Source: Caenorhabditis remanei
Taxonomy: Eukaryota > Nematoda > Chromadorea > Rhabditida > Rhabditidae
Assembly (NCBI RefSeq): GCF_010183535.1
Contig: NC_071331.1
Span: 22,010,001 to 22,074,000, forward strand
Direction of reading: 5' to 3'
Length of the DNA: 64,000 bases
In this document: positions 43,584-56,008 of the stretch, piece after piece
How positions within the stretch are numbered: the stretch's first letter is position 1
How the letters are laid out: every line of letters starts with the position of its first letter
Translations under genes and position numbers: made by a program
Notes under the pieces: model-generated
Told to the model about the DNA's origin: nothing
The model's input: the letters and a program-made list of their open reading frames with translations, nothing else
Database searches by the model: none

Positions 43584-44449
43584 TTCTTGTAATGAAAAAT
43601 TCAGAGTTATTTTTAGGGATGGTAGTAGAAAACGTGCGAAAAGGAGACTGTGTTCAAGAAATGTTTAGTGAAAATTGATGAATTTTGCCAAAATTTTGAC
43701 GGAAAAAGGCACAAATTACGATAGAAAATCGATAGAATATGAGAAAAACAGCCAAAAATCAACAAACAACTCACTTTTTCCCGCAAAAATTCAGTTTTTG
43801 GCGCCGAATCCGGATGATTGAAAAATATAAAATTTCATCTGAAAGCTTATCTGAAACATTTTTTTAAAATTAAAATCATCACTAATTTACCTTTTGTTTG
43901 ATGAGTTATCTGAAAAATCTGTCAAAATATTGTTCTTTTAATTCTGATTTTTATCATTTTTTCGTGGATAATTGTCATTTTTCATCAATTAGGGGGGCTT
44001 GATCAGGTCTCAAGTGTTAACTATTGATTTTTTTTCTTTGTGTCAATAAATTAAATTAAATTAATTGGACTCCGTAAATCTACACAATTTTCCGAGAGGA
44101 GTACACCGAAGGCCTCAGCAGAGCGCATTTGCTGGCCACTCTGATATGCTACAGTACCCCAGATTTTTCGTGACGGGACTCAAAATTGTCGAAGCCTAGT
44201 CGTGTGGGTACTTTTCTGAAAGCTCTCGACGAATCGATTTCAAAAAGATATAAATTTATGTGAAATGGGGCAAATTCGGCAAAGCTATGACTGTTTCTCT
44301 AAATTTTAGGAATTTCGAAAATTTTCGAAATGCTGTAACATTCCAAGTTTCTGCGCATTTTCGATGGTTTTTAGCTGAAAATGTGGGATTTATTCTCGAT
44401 TTTCTGAGAAAAACTATTCCGATCCATATTTTCAAAAACGATCGATGGG

Positions 44450-44575
44450 ATGGCCGTCCGTTCCACCAAAACCGACCAACTCGAGAATGGACCGGAATAC
44501 GGGATAACTGTAACACTGACCATCAAATCGAGGCAGAATAATGGAGACGATGAGGAGGAATTCGTGGAAGACGGA
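44450..44575 (+). pseudogene. LINE-truncated copy of an acidic orphan ORF
   Basis: Matches the intact ORF at 53225 (VRSTKTDQLENGP, GITVTLTIKSRQNNGDDEEE) up to base 44575, where the retrotransposon begins. The last ~90 coding bases are missing. Confidence 0.55.
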
Positions 44576-46035
44576 TATTTGGAAGACCGCTATGGTTATT
44601 CCAGTTTTCAAAAAAGGAGCCCGTTCCAATCCAGGAAATTACCGACCCATTTCCCTAACATGTTCTACTTGCAAAGTTTTAGAAAAACTTGTCCGAAGAT
44701 CTCTATTGGAGCATTTAGCTATCAACAAGTTACTGTCCAATGCCCAATATGGGTTTCGCTCCCGAATGAATACTGAGTTGCAGTTGTTGAACTATGTGGG
44801 TCTCTTGATTAGTAATTTGGAACGCAATAAGCCTGTCAATGCTGTTTATATTGATTTCCGTAAAGCTTTCGATACTGTTGCTATACCTAAATTGAAGATC
44901 AAACTTAAAGCTTATGGCATTCAAGGGAAGCTTCTGAATTGGATAAACTCTTTCCTCAGTGGAAGATCTCAAAAAGTCTTGCTAAATGGAGTTCTCTCCA
45001 ATTATTCCTCGGTGGGTACTGGCGTGCCCCAAGGCTCTGTCCTTGGGCCACTACTATTCCTCCTATATATTAATGACATTGGTGATAAATTAAAATCAAA
45101 CCCCCTTACTTTATGCAGACGACCTGAAACTTATTTCTCCTGACGCAGTCACAATTCAGAATGACCTGAAAATGCTATCCGAATGGTGCCAGTCCTGGCA
45201 GATGAACGTAGCACCAAAGAAATGTGAACTGACCACATTCGTCAAGTCTAGAAGAAAAAGTGTGAAATCGAACCCTATGCTCAACATATCTCTTGGTGGT
45301 TTACGCTTACCAAAATGTGAACCTATTCGTGATCTTGGAGTTATTTTCTCCTCTGATTTATCTTTCGATTCTCATATAAATTCTGTTATACGAAGAGCTC
45401 ACTGTCGAATCAATATGCTTTTTAATGTTCTTAGGAATTCAGTATTCGGAGTGATGCTGAAATGCTATAAGGTTTTTATCCGACCTATTATTGAATATGA
45501 CTCTACGATATATTCCCCCACGCTCAAATGTCTCATCAAAAAATTGGAATCAGTCCAAAAATCGTTTATTTATCGCTGCTCCAAGAAGTTTAACTTTGAA
45601 TACATATCCTATTTCAAAACTTTGGAAACCTATGAATTGGAATCTTTGGAATATAGACGACTAATCAACGATCTAGTTTACTTGTATAAAATAGTTGTAT
45701 CTAAGGAATTTTACTCCCCAAATCTGCTGTTTACCTTGTTTCCAAACCTTAAGTCTTTAAGACGACATCCTTTCCATATTAGATCTATCCTGTCTAACAA
45801 CTCTAAATTCGGTGCTCAATACTTACCCAACCGTTTATTATCCTGTTGGAATTCCCTTCCTGTTAATGTTTTCCCGGTAAAACCATCCTCCCACTGTTTT
45901 AAAAATAATGTCAAAGTTCTCGATTTAACTCTGTATCTTACGCTTAACATGTCTAACTACTAATTTTAGTATCCTATTTCTCTTTTTTCCCTCTATTGTG
46001 ATTGTGTTAGTGGCTTTTGGCCCTTCATCTCAAAT
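44576..46035 (+). mobile_element. 5'-truncated non-LTR retrotransposon (jockey/CR1-like) with a frameshifted reverse transcriptase
   Basis: The reverse transcriptase reads from the element start in one frame to 45143 (VIPVFKKG, NYRPISLT, AVYIDFRKAFDTV, GVPQGSVLGPLLFLLYIND). It then continues in another frame from the catalytic YADD at 45112-45123 to a stop at 45963. The shift lies beside a C5 run just before YADD, so the enzyme is inactive. The thumb and C-terminal RxxxRR-type region (LESLEYRRLINDLVYLYKIV) is present; no endonuclease remains. Compared with the intact locus at 53350-53440 it replaced about 90 bases of target. The 3' end merges into AAATAAATAAA. Confidence 0.85.
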
Positions 46036-46160
46036 AAATAAATGTAATTTTTAATTCAATAAACTTTTAAGGGGCAGACATGCTGGTGCGTCAATAAAAC
46101 AAATATAACATTTCATTCCTCCTTAAATACAATTTTTGTTGATAAAATCTTATTTATTGA

Positions 46161-47834
46161 TTATTTAAATTCAAGCAATTTCTCAAAAAGAGAAGCCAAG
46201 ACGTCGGGATCCATTTCCTTGGGATTCTTAGACGTTACCGAACGAATATCTTCCACAGTTTTGATCTGTTTCAGACAGAATTCCTGAAAAGAAGCTGAAT
46301 ACATTTGTTGTTTTGATTGAATAGTTTCGATACCTTTAATTCATTCGAATTGAATTTCACAGCCAAATCGAGTTTCTCTTTCAGACTCTTTTTTGAATTC
46401 TTGATTAAATATACCTTACACTTTTGAATGACTCGTTGTGCATCGAACATGTCTGCCAGTTTCAATATCCCATCGACTGTTTCATCTGGAATTTAGAGAG
46501 ATCATAAAGAAAATGTACAGTAATCGTTACCATTGATAACAGGATCTCCATAAAGAGATTGCAGAAACAATTGGAAATATTTCGCTTCAAAATCTTTCAG
46601 ACTGATTTCATCTTTCTTCGATTCTTCGAAACTTCCGATGAACAGAGATTTGAAGTAGGAAGATTCCGAGGCAAGGAACTGCAAATAGTACTTTGATTGA
46701 GACACCATAATACCTTCGAAATACTCACCAGCTTTAACACATAGAACTTCTTCTTCTCGACCACCAACACGACATCACTAAACTCTTTCACCGACTCGTC
46801 GAACAGTCGTGGTGTCACATTTCCGATTTCTGTTTCGTTTTCAATTACCGCCGTCCTGACTCCATTTTCATCTACTTCATACACTTCCACATGACATTCA
46901 ATTTTCATGTTTCCATCAACGAAATACTTTGGATCGTGTCGAAACGAGATCTCGGAAACTTCTCCAAATCTTCCATCTGTCGTACCAACTGTCTCAATAC
47001 CATCATTTGTTCTGATTTTGAATTCGACTTTCCTGCCAAGTGACGTAGGTAATTCATTCTTCCATACTCCCGAACCAATCGCCCACTGTGATTCATTTTT
47101 TTTGCAACACCAGATGTGACTGAAATTGTAAAAAAGAGTTGTTTTCACAAACGAAGTTGTTGTTGTGAGAATAAATGTTGTCTCTGGTACTACTATCCTA
47201 CTAGAGAACAGTCCGTGCTCTCGAATTTTTTTTGTTGAAAACTTCAGAATTCGAAAGAAACCGAAACCGAGTGATAAAAAGTACTTGAACATTATTTTTG
47301 CGGTGTTTAAAATTCAAAAAAAATTGGAAAAAGCCAGCGAAGTCTTTCCCTCGGCCGGCCGATCACCTTTCTGACACACGAACATTTAGTTAGAACTTTG
47401 TTGGAATTTTCGTGTGTCACAAATGTATTAATCAGTCATTTTTGCGAAACGTTGGCCTTGTTTTCATCGGACCTCGAGAGTAAAAAGTGAGTATATATTT
47501 GGAATGAGAGTTTTCTTAGCTTTCCAATGATATACGTTCCATAACTCCACGTTCACTTGGTGACATTCCCTATTTAGATCCTTCAAAATCAAAATGTTGC
47601 GGTAGACTAGTTTTGGGCAGAATGTGTGATATTGTTCCTCTCAGACTTGAGAAGACGTTTCGATTAAAGTCGAAAGATTATTTTGACAGTATTCAAAATG
47701 ACACAAATAGTTTAAGAGTAAACTAACCAATTGTATTCGTTGATCGTTTCTCTTGGTCCCTCACACCAATAACCTTGTAATAACTCCACAGTAGGAAAGG
47801 AATGAGATACCATAAACTTTCCAGTGTGATCCAT
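46161..47834 (-). CDS. MATH-BTB protein, copy C
   Basis: Exons 47834-47728, 47119-46729, 46678-46531, 46485-46334 and 46283-46161; 306 residues, all junctions canonical. MATH: GKFMVSHSFPTVE, GRKVEFKIRTNDG, DGNMKIECHVEVYEVDENG. BTB: FSDVVLVVEKKKFYVLKL, LASESSYFKSLFIGSFEES, FLQSLYGDPVI. It differs from copy A mainly within the MATH domain, the presumed substrate-binding part, while the BTB is nearly identical. Intron 1 is shorter (about 610 bases). It likely acts as a CUL3 adaptor. Confidence 0.82.
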
Positions 47835-48770
47835 TGTTAGACTGCTCTTACCCAAATGAGTATTTCTGAATAAAGATAGTTTTAAAATACTTCATTTCAC
47901 AAATATTCTCTTATCAGTGTTATTTGCTATCCGGTAATGACGTCAACAAACAATTAAGGAATTTCAATGTGAGAGAGGAAGCAATATGAGTATTATGTAA
48001 CTGCACGGTCTCCCACCCCTCAAAAAAGAACTACAAGAAACGGGAAGCCGATTTTCTGCACTATTTAATTATATTCTTTCATTTTTTGTTCTGAAATTGT
48101 AGTATTTTCAGGTCTTCAGAAGGAACAATGAATAAAAAAGGTCAGAATCGTAGAAAATTAAATTCTCTATCGAATGAACCACAAAACGAGAGTTTTTGTC
48201 AGAAAATAGATTTCGTTGATACAGAAAAACAGATTTTCAGAAAAAGAAAGACAGTTTCAGAACGTCCTCGAATATATTTTCTGCAATTTTCGTTCAAAAT
48301 GTTTTCTGTTAAAAAGTTATAATCGCTTTTCTGAAAATTGGTTTTTCTGTATCAACGAAATCTATTTTCTGACCAAAATTCAAGTTTTTTGGTTTATTCG
48401 ATAGAGAATTTAATTTTCTACGATTCTGACCTTTTTTATTCATTGTTCCGTCTGAAAACCTGAAAATACTGCAGTTTCAGAACAAAAATTGAAAAAGCTA
48501 AATTAAAACATTTAAAAATCGGCTAGAAGGAATGCATAAGTCAGTACGAAAAATCAGAGAAAAAAGAGGTTTGTCGACAAGAGAGAGTAATAAGAAATGA
48601 AATCGGTCATACCCAATTTCTTATCAATCAACTATTTGCTCTCCACTATTTCGATGTCAACATTCAACTAAGACATAGCAATATTAGAGACACAATACAT
48701 TTATATTGATTATCAGTCGATGAGTCATGTAGAAATTAGAATTTGGAAAATAATTAATAACACGGAACCC

Positions 48771-49095
48771 TAATGTTACAATGCGCAAGCAACAATACTG
48801 ACGCATTTCTCGTGCATTTTCTCAACTTTCAATACAGATAGGCTCCTCCTCGAATAAAACACTAAAAATCAGAATTTTATCATTTTCTGATAGTTCTTTT
48901 CATATTCTTCGATGCTATCATTTTGGATCTTTGAAATTCGATCTTTTTCTATTTATTTTCCATCAAAAACTGTCTTTTCAGTAGTGATTTTTTTCCTCAA
49001 ATTTTGTCGGACGTTTCGCGCCAAGAGACGTTACTGACGCATTTCTCGAACACCGCTGCGCATAAATGGAGACTTTTGTAACTTTAGGGTTTCGT
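48771..49095. mobile_element. DNA element with CACGGAACCCTAA inverted ends, internally deleted copy
   Basis: Same ends as the 39747 copy; internal bases corresponding to about 39795-40115 are absent. Confidence 0.6.
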
Positions 49096-49638
49096 GCAGT
49101 GGAGCGCACTTGCATCAAGTGGGCGGAGTCACGCGGCAAAAAAAGCGCGGGAATTTGAATTTGAGTTTTTTGGGAAACTTGCTGGAATTTCAGCCAGTTT
49201 TGGACAGTTTTCATCATAAAAAAAGCTGAAAATTCATATTTTAGCTATAAACTGTAATTTCCACGACTTTTCCATGGGAAAAGTGGGTTTTCGGCGGTTG
49301 AAAACTCCCGAAAATCTCAAAAAACTTAAAATTTTCCATTCTTTTCGCCTATCCTCACATTGTTAGAATTTTCTCATTGTCTATGTATAAAATCACTAAA
49401 ATCTGAGAAAATGGGAAACAAAAAGCGATTATTAATAAGCAAACAACCAAAACTATTTGATTTATTCGAAAAAACTAGGGAAATAGAATCCGCTATACAT
49501 CATCCAGAGACAAGTAAACTTTTTATACTCATTCGATCGATTGCCTCCGACAACGAACCATAATTTAGTGTCACGATTACATTGGAGAGTGACTGACGCT
49601 TGTTGATTACTGGTGGCTATCTGGAATTTCAGAACACT

Positions 49639-50620
49639 TCATGTGCTGCCACCCAAATTAGAACCACCCGAATTAGAACCAGAAGATGAACAGTCTTGAA
49701 ACGTCTCCAGTTCCCAACAACGTACCTTATATTTATGATATTTCGAAAAATGAAGATTCGTATAGTTAGCCAACACACTAACTTCTGCTATCTCCTTATA
49801 GACATTCGATATTTCACATGTTAACCGAATATTCTCACAATTAGTCCAATTTTCTTCTAAAGGGATAGTAGGATTCAATCCATTGGAAAGAATTGGAAAT
49901 CTGCAACATTCTGAAATCAATAATAATAGGGTTACTGTAGGTTGGTGGCCTAGAAACCCCGTCTCCCTCGAAATTCCGGATTTCTAGGCTACCATACAAA
50001 AAATAAATTTTGGATTTGAATTCACCATACAATTTCCAAAGTTTTGAGCCCCATATTGACATATTTTGAACGTATTTGATTTGGTGGCCTAGAAATCTCC
50101 ATTCCTAGACCACCAAACTCAAATTTTCGAATTGCTCCAATGTAAGTCATTATCGAGCTCAAAAGTTTTGAAATTCGATGAGAAACTTGAAATTTTTGTC
50201 AGCAGTCCGCATAAACTGCAAAAATCACCAAAAAACTGTGTCGGACAGGCCATTTTGAGTATCTGACCCAGAAAACCCACTGAATTCTGAATTCTAAGAA
50301 ATCAACCTGAAAATAAGTAGAAAAATCGGGGTCTCCATAAAATTTATGAAGTTCTGAGCACCATATTTACCAATTTTGGAACAATTCGATTTGGTGGCCT
50401 AGGAAATGCATTTTCTAGGCCACCAGACACAAAATTTCAAATTGATCGCAAGTGTGTTGATATGGGACTCAAAATTTCGGAAATTTCAAGGAGATGACGA
50501 ATATCATAATGAAAAATTATAGAATTTTTCGAAAAAAATTTTTTTTTTAATCCTCACGCACCTTAGACTATCCCGTTTAACTCGGTTATCCGCCTGTCAA
50601 TACCATCAAAATATATTCTT
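49639..50620 (-). pseudogene. signal-less duplicate of the secreted cysteine gene
   Basis: Exon 2 (49910-49639) is open and nearly identical to that of the 40988 gene. The remnant of exon 1 (about 50545-50620) lacks some 75 bases covering the start codon and signal peptide, and the leftover frame has a stop (GTC TAA) just before the donor. It is therefore a pseudogene. Confidence 0.65.
50031..50490. repeat. two family Q palindromes
   Basis: Copies at about 50031-50175 and 50338-50490, at the positions equivalent to 41380 and 41967 in block 1. Here the first has no C tract. Confidence 0.65.
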
Positions 50621-51037
50621 GGAAAACATCCTTCCCTCAATGCTCTAATTAATAAGTGTCCTAATTAAGTTTTTATAATCGCATTGCCCTTGTAAGTGAG
50701 GAAACTAATTAGTGGACTGCGCCGCAAATTGCAAAAGTGGGAGGAGCCTAATAAAAATGAAATCTAAAAAGCCGTGAAGCTTTTGGCGATCCATTGAGTT
50801 TCATGACGAGATTGTCGAACGGACATCTGATGACGTCACCAATAACTGTTGCCACGTTCTGGATACAATGTAAGCACGCCGTGTGATGCTGAAAATGCTG
50901 AAAATAGTTGAAATGTTGATAAAGTCATGATAAAGTGGTAAAGTGATAAAGTAGGGAATAGGATTTTAAGCTCCGCCTCCGAAACGGGGGGGGGGGGACT
51001 TTGTGTCGAAACTCCAGGGACGTGCGGAACGGAAATC

Positions 51038-51705
51038 ACGACCAGGGTTCGATCCCCGCCTAGACCAAATCTTTTTTGTATTGTAACACGGTGCGCTAGC
51101 ACCGTGCCAAATCCTCCTCCCAAGAGCGCGCGGACAAGGTCCCGCCCACGGAAAGGGCTGGTATAAAAGGAGGAAGAAAGGAGAGATCGTCAGTTGGGTT
51201 GGAGCTGTGGTTGAGAGGAACCGTGATGTGAGAGAACCTTCTCTTATTATTCTATTTCCTTTATTTATATTTACTTTATCTTTCTTTACAATTTTATCTT
51301 ACTTCTATTCTTTATACTTTTATAATTATATTCTTATATAACTAAACCTATAATAAATACTTGTAAGGTAGATAAGATGCGTTAGCTTATGTCTTGAGTA
51401 TAAACGGGTCTAAAATATAACACGAGTAGGGGTCGTGTTACGGTATACTTGTTTTTGGGTTTCTGGATGAAAATTTTCATATTTAATATCAAGAATTATG
51501 CAGCAAAACTACGAAATCTTGTAAATTTTGAAACATATTTTGGACAAATCAAAAATCGAAATAATTTGACTTTTTTAAATTAAAAAATAGTCTCAAATCC
51601 AGTTTTTCGGCTACAGATCAACTTTTTGAAGCTTCTAGACATCCAGAAACCCAAAAACAAGTATACAAAAAATATTTGGTCTATGTGGGGATCGAACCCT
51701 GGTCG
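51038..51705. repeat. foldback element with T-arm-like ends, split by a solo LTR
   Basis: Left arm ACGACCAGGGTTCGATCCCC...GTATACTTGTTTTTGGG and right arm (the complement, 51640-51705) match. GGTTCGATCCC resembles a pol III B box and is followed by a T run. Block 1 lacks the element, so it arrived after the duplication, at or near a G-rich tract. Confidence 0.6.
51082..51442 (+). mobile_element. solo LTR of a retrotransposon (361 bp)
   Basis: Starts TGTAACACGG and ends CGTGTTACG. It is flanked by a 4-base direct repeat GTAT (51078-51081 and 51443-51446) and interrupts the foldback arm whose intact partner reads TTTTTTGTATACTTG. Internal features fit U3-R-U5: TATAAAAGG at 51162 and AATAAA at 51352. 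The last base pair differs from the usual CA end. No internal retroviral genes are nearby. Confidence 0.7.
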
Positions 51706-52460
51706 TTTTTGTGTCACCCTGTACTCAATGATTGAACAATACAGAAGTATCTTGTGCTGTGCGTATTGCGATCGTCCGTTTTTGATTGATAAAGCGAAGG
51801 CAGTGTCGAGAATTCGCTAGAATCTTTTTGAGTCGGTACTGTACCAGTATAGTCTTTCAGTGGAAAGAAGTGGAATCGAGTCGAGTTTCTCATTCAAGCT
51901 CTCCAATCCATACGGATTTCCGTTTATCACCATCACTGACATTTTTGGAATCTGAAAAGTTTAAATTAGAAATATAGTTTTTTTTTTCGGAAAAAAATAA
52001 TCGAATTTTACCTTGAAAAGCGGATCATACGACTCAACAACTCCAGCTCTTTCTGATTGACCGTATTTTCGAATGTCATCACGTCAGAGATTTGAGACAA
52101 ATCCGTCGAATGTACTCAAATCGGTTTCTGCTTTTTTTCAATAGCTCCTCCAAATTGATTCGGATTTTGTTCTGATGAATCATCAATAAGTTTTGCACAA
52201 TTCTCAATTGTTGCTGGAGCAGTAGTTTCCGAATATTCAGTCGTCTGATGACTCGTTTATCATCAAGTAGTCACCAATTTCATCTGGCGAACACTGGAAA
52301 TTTTAATAATTTAAGTCTTACAATCCCACGTAGAAAAACGCGCGAAAATCACGCCAGACACCTATTCAATAGAATTTTTTGAATATTACCTGAAAATCTG
52401 TCGCTTCCAGTTTGAGTCCGTGAATTCTTCGTTGCTCATCGTGGCCATTTCTTGTAATGA
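51700..52460 (-). pseudogene. decayed gene of unknown family, block copy 2
   Basis: Matches 42883-43583 with the same broken frames, plus an extra stop in the segment at 51720-51830 and a small deletion near 52040. Confidence 0.35.
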
Positions 52461-53224
52461 AAAATTAAGAGTGATTTTTAGGGATGGTGGTAGAAAACGT
52501 GCGAAAAGGAGACTGTGTTCAAGAAATTTTTAGTGAAAATTGATGAATTTTGCCAAAATTTTGACGGAAAAAGGGACAAATTACGAAAAAAACCGATAGA
52601 ATATGAGAAAAACAGCCAAAAATCAACAAACAACTCACTTTTTCCCGCAAAAATTCAGTTTTTGGCGCCGAATCCGGTTGGTCGAAAAATATAAAATTTC
52701 ATCTGAAAGCTTATCTGAAACGTTATTTAAATTAAAATTATCACTATTTTTCCTTTTGTTTGATGAGTTATCTGTCAAAATATAGTTCTTTTAATTCTGA
52801 TTTTTATCACTTTTTCGTGGATAATTGTCATTTTTAATCAATTAATTGGTCTCCGTAAATCTACACACTTCTCCGAGAGGAGTACACCGAAGGCCTCAGG
52901 AGAGCGCTGGCCACTCTGATATGCTACAGTACCCCAGATTTTTCGTGACGGGACTCAAAATTGTCGAAGCCTAGTCGTGTGGGTACTTTTCTGAAAGCTC
53001 TCGACGAATTGAATTCAAAAAGACATACATTTATGTGAAATGGAGCAAATTCGGCAAAGGTATGACTGTTTTTCTAAATTTTAGGAATTTCGAAAATTTT
53101 CGAAATGCTGTAACATTCCGAGTTTCTGCGCATTTTCGATGGGTTTTATCTGAAAATGTGGGATTTATTCTCGATTTTCTGAGAAAAACAATTCCTATCC
53201 ATATTTTCAAAAACGATCGATGGG

Positions 53225-53434
53225 ATGGGCGTCCGTTCCACCAAAACCGACCAACTCGAGAATGGACCGGGATACGGGATTACTGTAACACTGACCATCA
53301 AATCGAGGCAGAATAATGGAGACGATGAGGAGGAATTCGTGGATGACGGAAGTGATGAGATAGTTGAGATTGAGGAGAATGAAGTGGAGTTGGTGGACAC
53401 TTCTGAGGAGCTCTATTTGGCTCGTCGGATATAA
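53225..53434 (+). CDS. acidic orphan ORF, possible last exon of an unrecognised gene
   Basis: The open frame encodes a short Thr/Val-rich part (GITVTLTIKSRQNNG) and then a strongly acidic tail (DDEEEFVDDGSDEIVEIEEN...) ending LYLARRI. It stops at 53434, with AATAAA at about 53454. It converges on MATH-BTB copy D 118 bases away. No family is recognised. The block-1 copy is cut by a LINE. The start is uncertain; it may be a terminal exon whose upstream exons were lost. Confidence 0.3.
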   Translation: MGVRSTKTDQLENGPGYGITVTLTIKSRQNNGDDEEEFVDDGSDEIVEIEENEVELVDTSEELYLARRI

Positions 53435-53551
53435 ATAAATTGTGATTTATAATTCAATAAACTTTTAAGGGGCAGACATACTGGTGCATCAATAAAACAA
53501 ATATAACACTTTATTCCTCCTTTAATACAATTTTTGTTGATAAAATCTTAT

Positions 53552-55239
53552 TTATTGATTATTAAATTCAAGCAATTTCTCAAAAAGAGAAGCCAACACG
53601 GAATGGTCCATTTCTTCTAGATTATCGGATATTACAAAACGAATATCTTCCACAGTTTTGATCTGTTTCAGACAGAATTCCTGAAAAGAAGTTGAATACA
53701 TTTGCTGTTTTGATTGAATCATTTTGGATACCTTTAATTCATTCGAATTGAATTGCACAGCCAAATCTAGTTTCTCTTTCAGACTCTTCTTTGAATTCTT
53801 GATTAAATATACCTTACACTTTAGAATGACTCTTTTTGCATCGAACATGTCTGCCAGTTTCAGTATCCCATCGACTGTTTCATCTGGAATTTAGAGAGAT
53901 CATAAAGAAAACGTACAGTAATCGTTACCATTGATAACAGGGTCTCCATAAAGAGATTCGAGAAACAATTGGAAGTATTTCGCTTCGACATCTTTCAGAC
54001 TGATTTCATCTTTCTTCGATTCTTCGAAACTTCCGATGAACAGAGATTTGAAGTAGGAAGATTCCGAGGCAAGGTACTGCAAATAGTACTTGAGACACCA
54101 TAATACCGTAGAAATACTCACCAATTTATTCACATAGAACTTCTTCTTCTCGATCACCAACACGACATCACTAAACTCTTTCACCGACTCGTCGAACAGT
54201 CGTGGTGTCACATTTCCGATTTCTGTTTCGTTTTCAATTACCGCCGTCCTGACTCCATTTTCATCTACTTCATACACTTCCACATGACATTCAATTTTCA
54301 TGTTTCCATTAATGAAATACTTTGGATCGTTTCGAAACGAGATCGGGAGATAGTCTCTAAATGTTCCATCTGTCGTACCAACTGTCTCAACACCATCATT
54401 TGTTCTGATTTTGTACTCGGCTTTCCAGTAAAGTGACGGAGGTGGATCGTTCCATACTAACAAACCAATCTCCCACTCTGATTCATTTTTTTTGCGACAC
54501 CCGATGTGACTGAAATTGTAAAAAAGAGTTGTTTTCACAAACGAAGTTGTTGTTGTGAGAATAAATGTTGTCTCTGGTACTACTACTATCCTACTAGAGA
54601 ACAGTGTGTGCTCTCGAATTTTTTTTGTTGAAAAATTCAAATTTCGAAAGAAACCGAATGATGATTCAAAAACACTTTCCGCTAAAGAGAGCGCCTATTG
54701 GGATTTTGGAGCATCGTTGTTTTTTCAAATTCAAATTCTTTTTTTTTGTTGGTATTTTTGATTAATTTTTTGTCAAAAAGTTTAGGGGAAGTTTCGTAAT
54801 TTTATTGCTATAAAACACCAAAACTTCACTGAATTCAGTAGAAAACGGCTGACCTTGTTTTCATCGAATATTAGACCTCGAGAGTAAAAAGTGAGTATAT
54901 ATTTGGAATGAGAGTTTTCTTAGCTTTCCAATGATATACGTTCCATAACTCCACGGTCACTTGGTGACATTCCCTATTTAGATCCCTCAAAATCAAAATG
55001 TTGCGGTAGACTAGTTTTGGGCAGAATGTGTGATATTGTTCCTTTCAGACTTGAGAAGACGTTTCAATTAAAGTCGAAAGATTGTTTTGACAGTATTCAA
55101 AATGACACAACTAGTTTAAAAGTAAACTAACCAATTATATCCGTTGAAGGTTTTTACTGGTCCATCACACCGATCACCTTTTGATAACCCCATAACAGAA
55201 AAGGAATGAGAATATATAAACTCTCCAGTGTGATCCATT
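53552..55239 (-). pseudogene. MATH-BTB copy D with an exon-1 frameshift
   Basis: Exons 2-5 (54509-54122, 54076-53929, 53883-53732 and 53680-53552) are open with canonical splice sites and full MATH and BTB motifs. Exon 1 (55239-55132) is 108 bases where copies A, B and C have 107. An extra T in the CATTCCTTTTTCTG stretch shifts the frame after SHSF and brings a stop some 20 codons later. An internal start could still give a BTB-containing protein, but a full MATH domain cannot be made. Confidence 0.7.
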
Positions 55240-56008
55240 GTTAGACTGCTTACCCAAACGAGTATTTCTGAATAAAGATAGTTTTAAAATACTTCATTTC
55301 ACAAATATTCTCTCATCAGTGTTGTTTGCTATCCGGTAATGACGTCAACAATCAATTAAGGAATATCAATGTGAGAGAGGAAACAATATGAGTATTATGC
55401 AACTGCACGGTCTCCCACCCCTCAAAAAAGAACTACAAGAAACGGGAAGCCGATTTTCTGCACTATTTAATTATATTCTTTCATTTTTTGCACTGAAATT
55501 GCAGTATTTTCAGGTTTTTTGACGTCGCAATGAATGAAAAAAGGACCCATCTTTCAGAATTGTAGAAAATTAAATTCTCTATCGAATAAACCAAAAAACT
55601 TGAATTTTGGTCAGAAAATAGATTTCGTTGAAACAGAAAAACAGATTTTCAGAAAAGTGAATATAACTTTTTTAACAGAATACATTTTGAACAGAAATTG
55701 CTGGAAATATATTCGAGGACGTTCTGAAACTGTTTGGAATAAAGAGTTCTTGTCTGAAATAGCTGTTTTTCACGAAAATCGGTTTTTGTTTCTCAAAATA
55801 AAAAATCTATTTTCTGACCAAAATTCACGTTTTCTGGTTTATAAAATAGATAACTTATTTTGCTACAATTCTGACTTTTTTCATCCATTGTTACGTCTGA
55901 AAACCTGGAAATACTGCATCTCTTGGAGAATTGGGGAAAAAACGGCAAGAAGAAATGCATAAGTCAGTACGAAAAATTAAACAAAAATAGAGGTTTGTCG
56001 ACAAGAGA

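Larger units (their letters stand above)
39130..46160. repeat. segmental duplication, block copy 1
   Basis: From the MATH copy B 5' flank through the secreted cysteine gene, the decayed gene and the acidic ORF, this block is colinear with 47840-53550. It was later split by the LINE at 44576-46035. Confidence 0.75.
47840..53550. repeat. segmental duplication, block copy 2
   Basis: Colinear with 39130-46160 but without the LINE. It carries a foldback plus solo-LTR insertion at 51038-51705, a deletion in the CACGGAACC element and a deletion removing the signal-peptide exon. Confidence 0.75.
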
